Notes: generated by a model not told the origin, from the sequence alone. 5,789 nucleotides of DNA from Pseudomonadota bacterium (GCA_030918015.1 JAUPTP010000175.1:1-5789); one strand, 5' to 3'; positions 1-5,789 are shown, numbered from the stretch's first letter. Program-made: numbers and translations.

Positions 1-2061
1 ATCGAGCCGGCGCACCTCGGTGGCCGCACCCACCCGGTCGGGCAGGATCTCGACGGCCGGACGCTCCGGTCGCTCGCTGGTGGCCGGCGTGCCCAGCGCC
101 AGCGCCAGCATCGGCAGGCTCAGCGCCAGCGCCGGCAGGCGGCTGAACCGGTAGACGGCCCGCCGCAGCGGCCTGGCCGCCGGACGCGGCCGCAGCACCG
201 GGCGCAGGACCTGACCTTGCAGACGGGTCGACTGGCGCAGCACGCGCGGCGGTCGCCGCTCCTGGGGCACCTGCCAGAGACCCAGGCGCGCCAGGCCGCG
301 CGCGGCGCCCGTCTGGCTGGTGGCCACCACCAGCGGCACGGCCAGCATCAGCGGCACCGTCAGCAGCGCCAGCCGCAGCGCCATCGCCGGCGCGATCAGC
401 ACCAGCGCGGCGGTCAGCGCGGTCGCGGCCAGCGTCCACGGTCCCAGCCGCTGCCAGGCCTCCAGCCAGCCGATGGCGTGGCTGCGGCGCAGCGGCGACT
501 TCCACTCCAGCGTCCAGCCCGCCAGCGCCACCAGCACGAACAGCGAATGCGCGACCATGCGGATCGGCGCCATCAGCGTGGCCAGAAGCGCCTCCAGCAG
601 GGCGCCGCCCAGCAGCGCGCGCCGCCCGCCGAAGGCCGCCAGCTCGCCGCGCTGCCACACCGCCAGCACGCCCAGCAGGCGCGGCAGCAGCAGCATGACG
701 CCGGTCATCAGCCACAGGCCGAGCATCGCGGGGTTCTCGCTGCTGCCGGGCAGCAGCGCGGCGTCGCCGCCGGTCAGGCCGAGCACCACATAGGCCAGCC
801 ACAGCGGCGCGCTCAGGTAGGACATCGCGCCGGTGGCGAAGAGCGCGCGGTGCACCGGGCGCAGCCCCGGCTCGGCGATCAGGCGGGCGTTCTGCAGATT
901 GCCCTGGCACCAGCGGCGGTCGCGCTGCAGCTCGTCGAGCAGGTCGCCGGGGAGCTGCTCGTAGCTGCCGTCGAGCTCGGGCACCAGCCAGACCTCGAAG
1001 CCGGCGCGACGCATCAGCGCCGCCTCGACGAAGTCGTGCGACAGGATCTCGCCCGAGAGGCCGCCGCGGCCCGGCAGCCGCGCCAGCGCGCAGTGCTTCA
1101 TGAAGGGCTCGACGCGCAGGATGGCGTTGTGGCCCCAGTAGTGCGAGTCGCCGAGCTGCCAGAACTGCAGGCCATGCACATAGAGCCGGCCGAGCACCCG
1201 GCTGGCGTACTGCTGCGCGCGCGCGTGCAGGCTCTGCTGGCCGCAGCCCACCGGCGCGGTCTGGGCGATGCCGACCTGCGGGTGGGCTTCCATCAGGTCG
1301 ACCAGCTGTGTCAGGCAGCGGCCGGTCATGACGCTGTCGGCATCAAACACCACCATGTAGCGGAAGTCACGACCCCAGCGCCGACAGAAATCGGCGACAT
1401 TGCCGGCCTTGCGGCCGCTGCGGCGCCGGCGCCAGCGGTAGTGCACCAGTGGCAGACCGTCCTGGCGCGCCTGCGCGGCCAGACGCTGCCAGGCCTGCTG
1501 CTCGTCGGCCAGCAGTCCCGCGTCGCGGGTGTCCGACAGCACGAAGAACTCGAAGCCCGCGCTGCGCCCGGTGCGCGCCAGCGACTCGGCGGTGGCGCGC
1601 AGGCCGGCGAAGACCGCCTCCACATCCTCGTTGCAGATCGGCATGATGAGGGCGGTGCGGGCGGCCGGGTCCTGGGCCGCGGACGTCGGCACCGCCAGCG
1701 CCTGCGCGTCGCCCGCCCGCAGCCGGCGCCAGCCCATCAGCGCGGTCACGAAGCCGGCCGAGACCCAGGCGAACAGCAGGGCCAGCACGCCCGAGCGCAG
1801 CACCTGGTCGAGGCGCATCTCGTCCAGCGGTCGGCCGTGCCATTGCAGCGCCAGCGCCAGCAGCGTGACGCCCAGCATCGACGCGCCGAGCAGGCATCGG
1901 CGCCGGCGGGCGACCTGCTCCCAGACCGGGGCGTCGTCGCGGGCAGACGCCGGGGCGGCAGGCTGCCCGAGGCTCAGGGCGCGGCGCAATCCGGCGCGCA
2001 GGCCCATCCAGGGCCGCGGCGTCATGTGGCCGCGGGCAAGCGGCCTCGAGTTCGTCGTCAT
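1..2061 (-). CDS. opgH: Glucans biosynthesis glucosyltransferase H (OpgH/MdoH), 3' end beyond window
   Basis: Inner-membrane GT2 glycosyltransferase that polymerises beta-1,2-linked glucose from UDP-glucose for osmoregulated periplasmic glucans. The window holds 687 codons with no stop, so the C-terminus lies outside. About 55 cytoplasmic residues precede two membrane segments (about 56-75 and 85-108). The catalytic domain follows, with IMPICNEDVEAV (N144-E145-D146), FDADSVMTG (D240/D242), SHDFVEA (D343) and RDRRWCQGN (R380, R383, W384, the family's version of QxxRW). Four or more further membrane segments lie at about 405-430, 445-468, 488-516 and 543-580. A family-like GLWQVPQE segment follows near 594-600. 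Beyond it the tail no longer resembles the E. coli protein: it is Arg/Pro-rich, then has a Leu/Ala-rich hydrophobic stretch at about 642-657. The ATG overlaps the opgG stop as ATGA, and GGGAG sits about 10 nt upstream, so translational coupling to opgG is expected. Family assignment is firm; the tail is not explained. Confidence 0.95.
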   Translation of the reverse strand, partial: MTTNSRPLARGHMTPRPWMGLRAGLRRALSLGQPAAPASARDDAPVWEQVARRRRCLLGASMLGVTLLALALQWHGRPLDEMRLDQVLRSGVLALLFAWVSAGFVTALMGWRRLRAGDAQALAVPTSAAQDPAARTALIMPICNEDVEAVFAGLRATAESLARTGRSAGFEFFVLSDTRDAGLLADEQQAWQRLAAQARQDGLPLVHYRWRRRRSGRKAGNVADFCRRWGRDFRYMVVFDADSVMTGRCLTQLVDLMEAHPQVGIAQTAPVGCGQQSLHARAQQYASRVLGRLYVHGLQFWQLGDSHYWGHNAILRVEPFMKHCALARLPGRGGLSGEILSHDFVEAALMRRAGFEVWLVPELDGSYEQLPGDLLDELQRDRRWCQGNLQNARLIAEPGLRPVHRALFATGAMSYLSAPLWLAYVVLGLTGGDAALLPGSSENPAMLGLWLMTGVMLLLPRLLGVLAVWQRGELAAFGGRRALLGGALLEALLATLMAPIRMVAHSLFVLVALAGWTLEWKSPLRRSHAIGWLEAWQRLGPWTLAATALTAALVLIAPAMALRLALLTVPLMLAVPLVVATSQTGAARGLARLGLWQVPQERRPPRVLRQSTRLQGQVLRPVLRPRPAARPLRRAVYRFSRLPALALSLPMLALALGTPATSERPERPAVEILPDRVGAATEVRRLD

Positions 2062-3680
2062 GGTTTCGGATCTCCCTCGGGTGGCAGTGCCAGGCTCCAG
2101 GTCTCGGTGAGCACATCGGCGCCCTGTGCCAGATGGGCGCGCAGCTCCACCGGCTGATCGGGGCGCAGGCGCTGCACCCGCAGCGTCATGCGCCATCCCG
2201 GCGCCTGCGGATTCGGCTGCACCCGCACCTCGCGCAGGCGGGCATTGGCCAGCGCCTCGACCTGCGGGCGCACCGTCTCGGCACCGGCATCGGCGCCGGT
2301 GCGCACCGCATCCAGCGCCGGGCCGGCGAAGTCGACATGGAACTGCAGCTCGTCGCCCTCGGCCCGGTCGTAGCCGTGGCCACGGCGGGTCTGCACCGTC
2401 CAGCCGCCCGGACGCACCGGCGGCTGCTCGCTGAACCAGTGCAGCGTGTAGGCCAGGTCGATCGGCTGCAGCGGCGCGCCCGCCTGCGGCAGCGTCTCGG
2501 GCACCCAGTAGGCGGCGATGTTGTCGTGCGTCTCGTCGGGGGTGTGAAACTGCAGCAGCTCGACGCGGCCGGCGCCCCAGTCGCCGCGGGGCTCGACCCA
2601 GGCGCTCGGGCGGCGCTCGTAGTGCGCCTCCAGATCCTCGTAGCTGGCGAACCGGCGGTCGCGCTGCAGCAGGCCGAAGCCGCGCAGCGCCTGCGGCCCG
2701 TCGAGCCGGAAGGAAGTGACGAAAGCGCCGGCGCGCGGGTTGTTCAGCGGCCGCCAGATCCACTCGCCGCGGCCGGTCAGGATCTGCAGGCCGTCGGAGT
2801 CATGCACCTCGGGGCGGAAGTCGCCAGGACGTGGCTGGTTCTCGCCGGACAGGAACATGCTGGTCAGCGGCGCCAGACCCAGCGTGGCCACCCGGCCGCG
2901 CAGGAACAGGCGCGCCTGCACCTCCACCCGGGTCGTGCCTTCGGGGCGGCGGCCCGGCGTGATGTCGAAGCGGTAGGCGCCGGTCACCCGCGGCCCGACC
3001 AGGCGCGCATACAGCGTCATGCGCGTCGCCTCGGGCGCGGGCTTCTCGAGCCAGAAGCGGTCGAAGCGCGGGAATTCCTCGCCCTGACCGCCGGTGGTGT
3101 CCACCGCCAGACCGCGCGCCGACAGGCCGTACTGCTGGCCGGCGCCGAGCGCGCGGAAATAGCTCGCGCCCAGGAAGACGATCAGCTCGTCGCGGTAGTC
3201 CGGGCGGTTCAGCGCGGTGTGCAGCCGAAAGCCCGCGACCTGGGCCGCCGCACCCGGGCGGACCAGCGCCGGCAGCTTCGCGGCATTGCGGCCGTAGTCG
3301 AAGGCGGAGGCCGGCACCTGCAGCGGCTGCACCCGGCCCTGCGCGTCGATCTCCTCGATCTGCAGCGGCTGCGAGAAGCCCCGCCCGGCATGGAAGAACA
3401 TCAGCCCGAAGGGCCGGTCCGGCCACAGCGCCTGCTCAGGGCGAAAGCGGATGTCGCGGTAGTCGTCGTAGCTGAGCCCCTGCAGGACCGGATGCGCGCT
3501 CGGCGGCATGTCCTGCCAGGGTTGCAGCGCCAGCGTCCGGACCTGCTCGACGATGTTCTCGAATCCGAAGGCGATGGCGCGACCGCCGCACAGGACCCCC
3601 AGCAGCACCGCGGCCAGAGCGCGCCAGCGCAAGGGACGGAGCCCGGGATCGACCTCCACGGATGATGGGAACGCGTTCAA
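2058..3680 (-). CDS. opgG: Glucans biosynthesis protein G (OpgG/MdoG), periplasmic
   Basis: Periplasmic partner of OpgH in osmoregulated periplasmic glucan synthesis. OpgG/OpgD proteins are classed as glycoside hydrolase family GH186, acting on beta-1,2-glucan. The product is 540 residues, close to E. coli OpgG and OpgD. A Sec signal peptide is visible: basic PLRWR (16-20), hydrophobic core about 21-31, likely cleavage AIA|FGFEN at 37/38. There is no twin-arginine motif or lipobox. The mature N-terminus (FENIVEQVRTLA, then LSYDDYRDIRF) matches the OpgG pattern. The family's conserved blocks are present: SMFLSGENQ, EVHDSDGLQIL (H293, D294, D296), GEWIWRPLNNP, GFGLLQRDRRF, RPSAWVEPRGDWG and DETHDNIAAYW (D382, D386). 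These Asp-rich blocks probably carry the catalytic acids, though I cannot map them exactly. A C-terminal Ig-like domain is expected from family structures. The TTG start is chosen because GGAGG lies 7 nt upstream and no in-frame ATG precedes the signal peptide. The stop overlaps opgH. Confidence 0.95.
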   Translation of the reverse strand: MNAFPSSVEVDPGLRPLRWRALAAVLLGVLCGGRAIAFGFENIVEQVRTLALQPWQDMPPSAHPVLQGLSYDDYRDIRFRPEQALWPDRPFGLMFFHAGRGFSQPLQIEEIDAQGRVQPLQVPASAFDYGRNAAKLPALVRPGAAAQVAGFRLHTALNRPDYRDELIVFLGASYFRALGAGQQYGLSARGLAVDTTGGQGEEFPRFDRFWLEKPAPEATRMTLYARLVGPRVTGAYRFDITPGRRPEGTTRVEVQARLFLRGRVATLGLAPLTSMFLSGENQPRPGDFRPEVHDSDGLQILTGRGEWIWRPLNNPRAGAFVTSFRLDGPQALRGFGLLQRDRRFASYEDLEAHYERRPSAWVEPRGDWGAGRVELLQFHTPDETHDNIAAYWVPETLPQAGAPLQPIDLAYTLHWFSEQPPVRPGGWTVQTRRGHGYDRAEGDELQFHVDFAGPALDAVRTGADAGAETVRPQVEALANARLREVRVQPNPQAPGWRMTLRVQRLRPDQPVELRAHLAQGADVLTETWSLALPPEGDPKP

Positions 3681-3681
3681 C

Positions 3682-3696
3682 GCATGGCCTCCATGC
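3682..3696 (-). repeat. Short perfect inverted repeat, alternative hairpin at opgG start
   Basis: GCATGG and CCATGC form a perfect 6-bp stem with a 3-nt AGG loop, ending one base before the TTG start of opgG. It shares bases with the larger inverted repeat at 3687-3723, so the two folds exclude each other. Here GG of the ribosome binding site is in the stem and AGG in the loop. Confidence 0.45.
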
Positions 3697-3723
3697 CTGT
3701 CGGTTTCAGGACAGTCTGGAGGC
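3687..3723 (-). promoter_or_regulatory. Imperfect inverted repeat in the opgG leader covering the ribosome binding site
   Basis: Read as RNA from the minus strand, GCCUCCA (3723-3717) can pair perfectly with UGGAGGC (3693-3687). Nested within, CUGUC (3714-3710) pairs with GACAG (3701-3697). The result is a 7-bp and a 5-bp stem separated by a GA/GCA internal loop and closed by the 8-nt loop CUGAAACC. The lower stem contains the whole GGAGG ribosome binding site of opgG, so the fold would hide it. No U-run follows, which argues against a terminator. It may be an RNA element controlling translation or, read as DNA, an operator dyad. The pairing is seen in the sequence; the function is inferred. 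Confidence 0.5.
3688..3692 (-). promoter_or_regulatory. Shine-Dalgarno GGAGG that sets the TTG start of opgG
   Basis: GGAGG on the minus strand is followed by a 7-nt spacer and then TTG at 3680-3678, an ideal arrangement. Two upstream ATGs (3694 and 3685) are in another frame and hit a stop after five and two codons respectively, so they cannot start opgG. The next in-frame candidate, GTG at codon 8, has no comparable site. The motif lies inside two alternative inverted repeats. Confidence 0.7.
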
Positions 3724-3726
3724 TAA

Positions 3727-3755
3727 AGATTAAGGTTTTCCCTGATCGACGTGAT
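3727..3755 (-). promoter_or_regulatory. Possible weak sigma-70 type promoter for opgGH
   Basis: The only AT-rich patch of the window (about 3723-3741) lies upstream of opgG. A -10-like TAATCT (3732-3727) is preceded at 17 nt by a poor -35-like ATCACG (3755-3750). The match to consensus is weak and other registers are possible. The main support is location and base composition against a GC-rich background. If this -10 is used, transcription would begin near 3720, within the upstream arm of the leader inverted repeat. Confidence 0.3.
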
Positions 3756-3793
3756 GGCGAATGTGGGGCTGGAAGGATGAGCCGGGATCAGGG
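3740..3793 (-). repeat. 8-bp inverted repeat bracketing the NRDE-opgG gap
   Basis: On the minus strand CCCTGATC (3793-3786) and GATCAGGG (3747-3740) are perfect complements separated by 38 nt. The downstream arm is followed by AAAACC and a modestly T-rich stretch. The long loop has only a weak 4-bp inner stem (GGCT/AGCC). A terminator for the upstream operon is possible but unconvincing, because the loop is large and there is no proper U-tract. Chance occurrence is also possible. Confidence 0.3.
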
Positions 3794-3808
3794 GCGTATC
3801 AGGGGCGT
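3787..3808 (-). repeat. Perfect 11-bp tandem duplication at the stop codon of the NRDE gene
   Basis: ATCAGGGGCGT (plus strand) occurs twice in direct succession, at 3787-3797 and 3798-3808. The second copy contains the TGA stop of the NRDE-family gene. It looks like a small slippage duplication without a clear role. Confidence 0.8.
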
Positions 3809-4833
3809 GCCGGGCCACGGGCGGGCGCCTTCGGCCGGGCGGGCTTGAGCAGGCCGCGCACGCGCGGCATGACGACCCGGGCGCCGCCGGTCGTCGAGCC
3901 GACGGGATCGCGGCCGTCGACCTCGTCGAGCGCCTCGTCGCGCACCGGCGAATCCACGCTGCCGCGGTGTTCGCGCATCCGGGTCTCGACCAGCACCGGC
4001 TCGGTCTGGTAGCGCGGCGGCCAGTCCTTGAGGGTGGCGCGGCGCATCAGCGCCAGGCCCGGTCCGGTCGGATGGCTGCGCTCGTAGACCTGGGTGACGA
4101 GGTGGCGGCCGATGCGCTCGGTGATGAGCACGGTCGAGCAGCGCGTGCCGTAGCGGCCATCGCGGGTGCGCACGAAGATGGGCGCCAGCTCGCGCTCGAG
4201 CGCCAGCGGCACGCCGGTGGCGGGCAGCTGCTCGTCCTCGGGCTGATGCCGGTCGGCGAGCAGCGCCAGCAGCTGTTGCGCCAGCGCGTCGGCGCCCGGC
4301 GCCAGGTCGCCCTGGCTGGCCTGCGCCATCGCGGCCGCGACCTGCTCGCGCAGCCGCACCACCTTCGGCCAGGGCGTGTCGAGCCCGGCGTTGGACAGAC
4401 CGAACAGGCCGCGCTCGAGCCGCACCGGCGAGCGCGCGTGGTTGCTCATCCACCAGCAGTCGCCGCGGGCGAAATCGGCCGCGATCAGGTTGAAGCCGTT
4501 GTGGCCGCGCAGCGCGCTGCGCACCCAGAAGCGGTCGGGCGCGCTGTCGGTGCTCAGCCACTCCGGGACGATCGTGCCGCGCGTGGGCGCCTCGGGCTCC
4601 TGCCGGCGCGGATCGCGCACATTGGTCAGCAGCGCCAGCCGACCCGTGGCGCTCAGACCCAGCCAGGTGCCGCCCGAAGACTGGTCGCGTCCGGACAGGA
4701 TCTCGGCCTGCCCGCCCGGGGGCGTCCACCAGCCCAGGCGCGAGGCGGGGCGGTCGAAGAATTCGTCCCGGTTGGAGACAAGCACCAGCGGGAAGCGGCG
4801 GCTGTGGTCAATCGCAAGGACGGCAAGGCACAT
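3799..4833 (-). CDS. NRDE family (TANGO2-like) protein
   Basis: 344-residue protein of the NRDE/TANGO2 family. The defining N-terminus is present: M1-C2-LAVLAID, then VSNRDEFFDRPAS (N21-R22-D23-E24). GGTWLGLS (54-61), LLTNVR, GLSNAGLDTPWPK and YGTRCSTVL follow. Human TANGO2 likewise begins Met-Cys and carries NRDEF, which is why the ATG at 4833 is chosen over an in-frame ATG 16 codons upstream; the latter would give an unrelated leader and a 74-nt overlap. No clear ribosome binding site is seen, so coupling to the DUF4936 gene (26-nt overlap) is likely. Biochemical function is not settled: animal homologues are implicated in heme trafficking and lipid metabolism, and the fold resembles Ntn hydrolases. 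No signal peptide or membrane segment is visible, so it is probably cytoplasmic. The last 45 or so residues are an Arg/Pro/Ala-rich, probably disordered extension. Confidence 0.9.
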   Translation of the reverse strand: MCLAVLAIDHSRRFPLVLVSNRDEFFDRPASRLGWWTPPGGQAEILSGRDQSSGGTWLGLSATGRLALLTNVRDPRRQEPEAPTRGTIVPEWLSTDSAPDRFWVRSALRGHNGFNLIAADFARGDCWWMSNHARSPVRLERGLFGLSNAGLDTPWPKVVRLREQVAAAMAQASQGDLAPGADALAQQLLALLADRHQPEDEQLPATGVPLALERELAPIFVRTRDGRYGTRCSTVLITERIGRHLVTQVYERSHPTGPGLALMRRATLKDWPPRYQTEPVLVETRMREHRGSVDSPVRDEALDEVDGRDPVGSTTGGARVVMPRVRGLLKPARPKAPARGPARP

Positions 4834-5143
4834 CGGAGTCGGGGCAGGGCACGGGGAACGGATCGACGAAGACTTCGACATGGCGCGGGCCGATCCGCTG
4901 GCGGGGCCAGTCGGCCAGCATCTCGCCGAGCGCGTCGGTCTCGGCCGCCGTGAGGCCGCCGTCGCGCCGGTGGACCTCCATCAGGGTGAGGGCGCCGTCG
5001 CGCACCTCGGGCCGGCGCAGCCAGCGGCTGCGCAGCCCCGGAAAGCGCGCGGCCAGCTGGGGGGCGATCGCCTCGCGGTCCTGCCAGAAGGCAGCCTCGT
5101 CGGCCGGCGCGATGCGGTAGTAGACGTAGAGCTCCACGGACAC
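4808..5143 (-). CDS. DUF4936 family protein
   Basis: Small protein of 111 residues recognised as DUF4936-like from its opening ELYVYYR, a central ALTLMEVHRRDGG and the ending GPRHVEVFVDPF. The alternating hydrophobic strands at both ends (ELYVYYRI and HVEVFVDPF) suggest a compact alpha/beta ferredoxin-like fold, which is an inference. The GTG start at 5143 directly abuts the ygfZ TGA with no gap and no evident ribosome binding site, pointing to translation by reinitiation after ygfZ. The 3' end overlaps the NRDE gene by 26 nt, and the overlap encodes a cysteine-containing tail (VPCRPCD). Function is unknown. Its position between ygfZ and an NRDE gene suggests a role in the same process. No signal peptide or membrane segment is seen. 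Confidence 0.75.
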   Translation of the reverse strand: MSVELYVYYRIAPADEAAFWQDREAIAPQLAARFPGLRSRWLRRPEVRDGALTLMEVHRRDGGLTAAETDALGEMLADWPRQRIGPRHVEVFVDPFPVPCPDSDVPCRPCD

Positions 5144-5789
5144 TCAGGTCGGCGACGCTTCGGCCTCGTGCGGCAGCGCGTAGGGCAGCGGCTGCAGCGC
5201 CAGCACCGGGCCGTCGGCCGCGCCCAGGTGCAGCGTGCCCGACTGCGTCACCGCGATCTTCAGCTCGGCCAGCGCGACATGGCCGCGGCCGTCCAGCTCG
5301 GGCGCGGCCTCGGCGATCAGGCCGGCGGGCTGGCCGGCGTCCTCGCTCCAGAAGATCTCCTGGCCGGCGTTCATCGCCGCCTGGCCCGAGAGCAGGAAGC
5401 CGCGCCGCTTGAGCTTGCCCAGGTACTGGCTGCGTGCGACCACCTCCTGGCCGGGGTAGCAGCCCTTGCGGAAGTCGACGCCGCCCACCAGCTCGTAGTT
5501 GAGCATCTGCGGCACGAACTGGCCGGACGTGGCGGCTGACACCTGCGCCACGCCGGTGGCCAGCTCGAGGCGCTGCCACTGCGCCAGCGCCAGCGCGGGC
5601 AGGGCGGCCAGCAGGGCCGGGGCCTGTGCGGTCGGACCGATCCACAGCCAGGCGGCCACCTCGGCCGCCCCCAGCCGCGCCGGCTGCAGCCGCACCACCA
5701 CCGCGCCGTCGCGGTCGAGCTTGTCCCAGGCGCGCGCCGGCGCCTCCGCGCCCAGCCAGGCGGCCGCGGCCGGACCGGCCAGACCCACC
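5144..5789 (-). CDS. ygfZ: Folate-binding protein YgfZ, C-terminal part (5' end beyond window)
   Basis: Tetrahydrofolate-dependent protein of the aminomethyltransferase-like (GcvT-related) fold, which supports assembly or repair of certain Fe-S enzymes in the cytoplasm. About 215 codons are present. The open frame reaches the window edge and the Val near the edge is probably internal, since family members are about 300 residues or longer and the N-terminal third is missing. The family signature KGCYPGQEVVAR is complete, with its essential cysteine codon at 5461-5459 (equivalent to Cys228 of E. coli YgfZ). It follows FVPQMLNYELVGGVDFRKG, also typical. The C-terminal barrel-like region (YLGKLKRRGFLL to PLPYALP) follows. 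The stop codon touches the start of the DUF4936 gene, so they are one operon. Confidence 0.93.
   Translation of the reverse strand, partial: VGLAGPAAAAWLGAEAPARAWDKLDRDGAVVVRLQPARLGAAEVAAWLWIGPTAQAPALLAALPALALAQWQRLELATGVAQVSAATSGQFVPQMLNYELVGGVDFRKGCYPGQEVVARSQYLGKLKRRGFLLSGQAAMNAGQEIFWSEDAGQPAGLIAEAAPELDGRGHVALAELKIAVTQSGTLHLGAADGPVLALQPLPYALPHEAEASPT

Noticed and set aside
88..138. Short repeated CAGCGC units as a DNA repeat element
   Set aside because: They are in-frame CTG/GCG codons for a Leu/Ala-rich hydrophobic segment of OpgH. No longer repeat unit or spacer pattern is present.
1367..2116. Minus-strand open frame starting upstream of opgH
   Set aside because: It is an out-of-frame shadow of opgH and gives Ala/Arg/Gly/Pro-rich sequence without the GT2 motifs found in the frame starting at 2061.
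217..2157. Long open frame of 646 codons on the plus strand
   Set aside because: It is antisense to opgH, which carries all catalytic motifs. Its product is a Gln/Arg/His/Ala-rich low-complexity string, typical of the antisense of GC-rich Leu/Ala/Gln codons.
2133..3665. Plus-strand open frame of 510 codons opposite opgG
   Set aside because: It is the mirror of opgG, whose protein is clearly recognisable. The plus-strand product has no family motif and is rich in Arg, Gln, His and Ala.
3566..3680. Tat signal or lipoprotein signal in OpgG
   Set aside because: PLRWR lacks two adjacent arginines with the Tat pattern, and the residue before the only cysteine is Leu, so there is no lipobox. An ordinary Sec signal with AIA|F fits.
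3687..3723. Rho-independent terminator upstream of opgG
   Set aside because: The stem is followed by CATGCG and the start codon rather than a T-run, and it overlaps the opgG ribosome binding site.
4834..4881. Upstream in-frame ATG for the NRDE gene
   Set aside because: It would add 16 residues before the conserved Met-Cys start and enlarge the overlap with the DUF4936 gene. No ribosome binding site supports it.
3967..5539. Overlapping plus-strand open frames (3967-4953 and 4376-5539)
   Set aside because: They are antisense to the NRDE, DUF4936 and ygfZ genes, with no recognisable domains and shadow-like composition.
4653..5645. Minus-strand open frame of 330 codons across ygfZ, DUF4936 and the NRDE gene
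   Set aside because: It is a frame shadow of three recognisable genes, with low-complexity Arg/Ala/Gly/Pro composition.

Overview
The window is extremely GC-rich, with nearly every third codon position G or C. All five genes lie on the minus strand. The gene set (ygfZ, a DUF4936 protein, an NRDE/TANGO2 protein, opgG, opgH) and the composition suggest a betaproteobacterium of the order Burkholderiales, perhaps near Leptothrix, Rubrivivax or Ideonella. That placement is an inference from gene order and codon use, not from a search.

In the direction of transcription (high to low coordinates) the layout is as follows. (1) 5789-5144: the C-terminal part of YgfZ, a folate-dependent Fe-S cluster maintenance protein, cut by the window edge. 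(2) 5143-4808: a 111-residue DUF4936 protein whose GTG start directly follows the ygfZ stop codon. (3) 4833-3799: an NRDE-family (TANGO2-like) protein that overlaps DUF4936 by 26 nt. These three are packed as one translationally coupled operon. (4) 3798-3681: the only real gap, 118 nt. It holds an AT-rich patch that may be a promoter and a 37-nt imperfect inverted repeat next to the opgG start. (5) 3680-2058: opgG, a periplasmic glucan biosynthesis protein with a Sec signal peptide, apparently starting at TTG. (6) 2061-1: opgH, the membrane glucosyltransferase, which overlaps opgG by 4 nt (ATGA) and runs off the window before its stop.

OpgH is expected to polymerise beta-1,2-glucan from UDP-glucose at the inner membrane and export it. 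OpgG then processes the glucan in the periplasm, so the pair forms the osmoregulated periplasmic glucan (OPG) pathway. The upstream trio looks like a separate housekeeping unit linked to Fe-S cluster and possibly heme homeostasis.

I see no mobile element, CRISPR array, tRNA, rRNA or phage gene. Apart from the 118-nt gap there is no non-coding stretch of note. The content is mostly ordinary core genome. The least ordinary parts are the structured leader that can cover the opgG ribosome binding site, and the unusual N- and C-terminal ends of OpgH.
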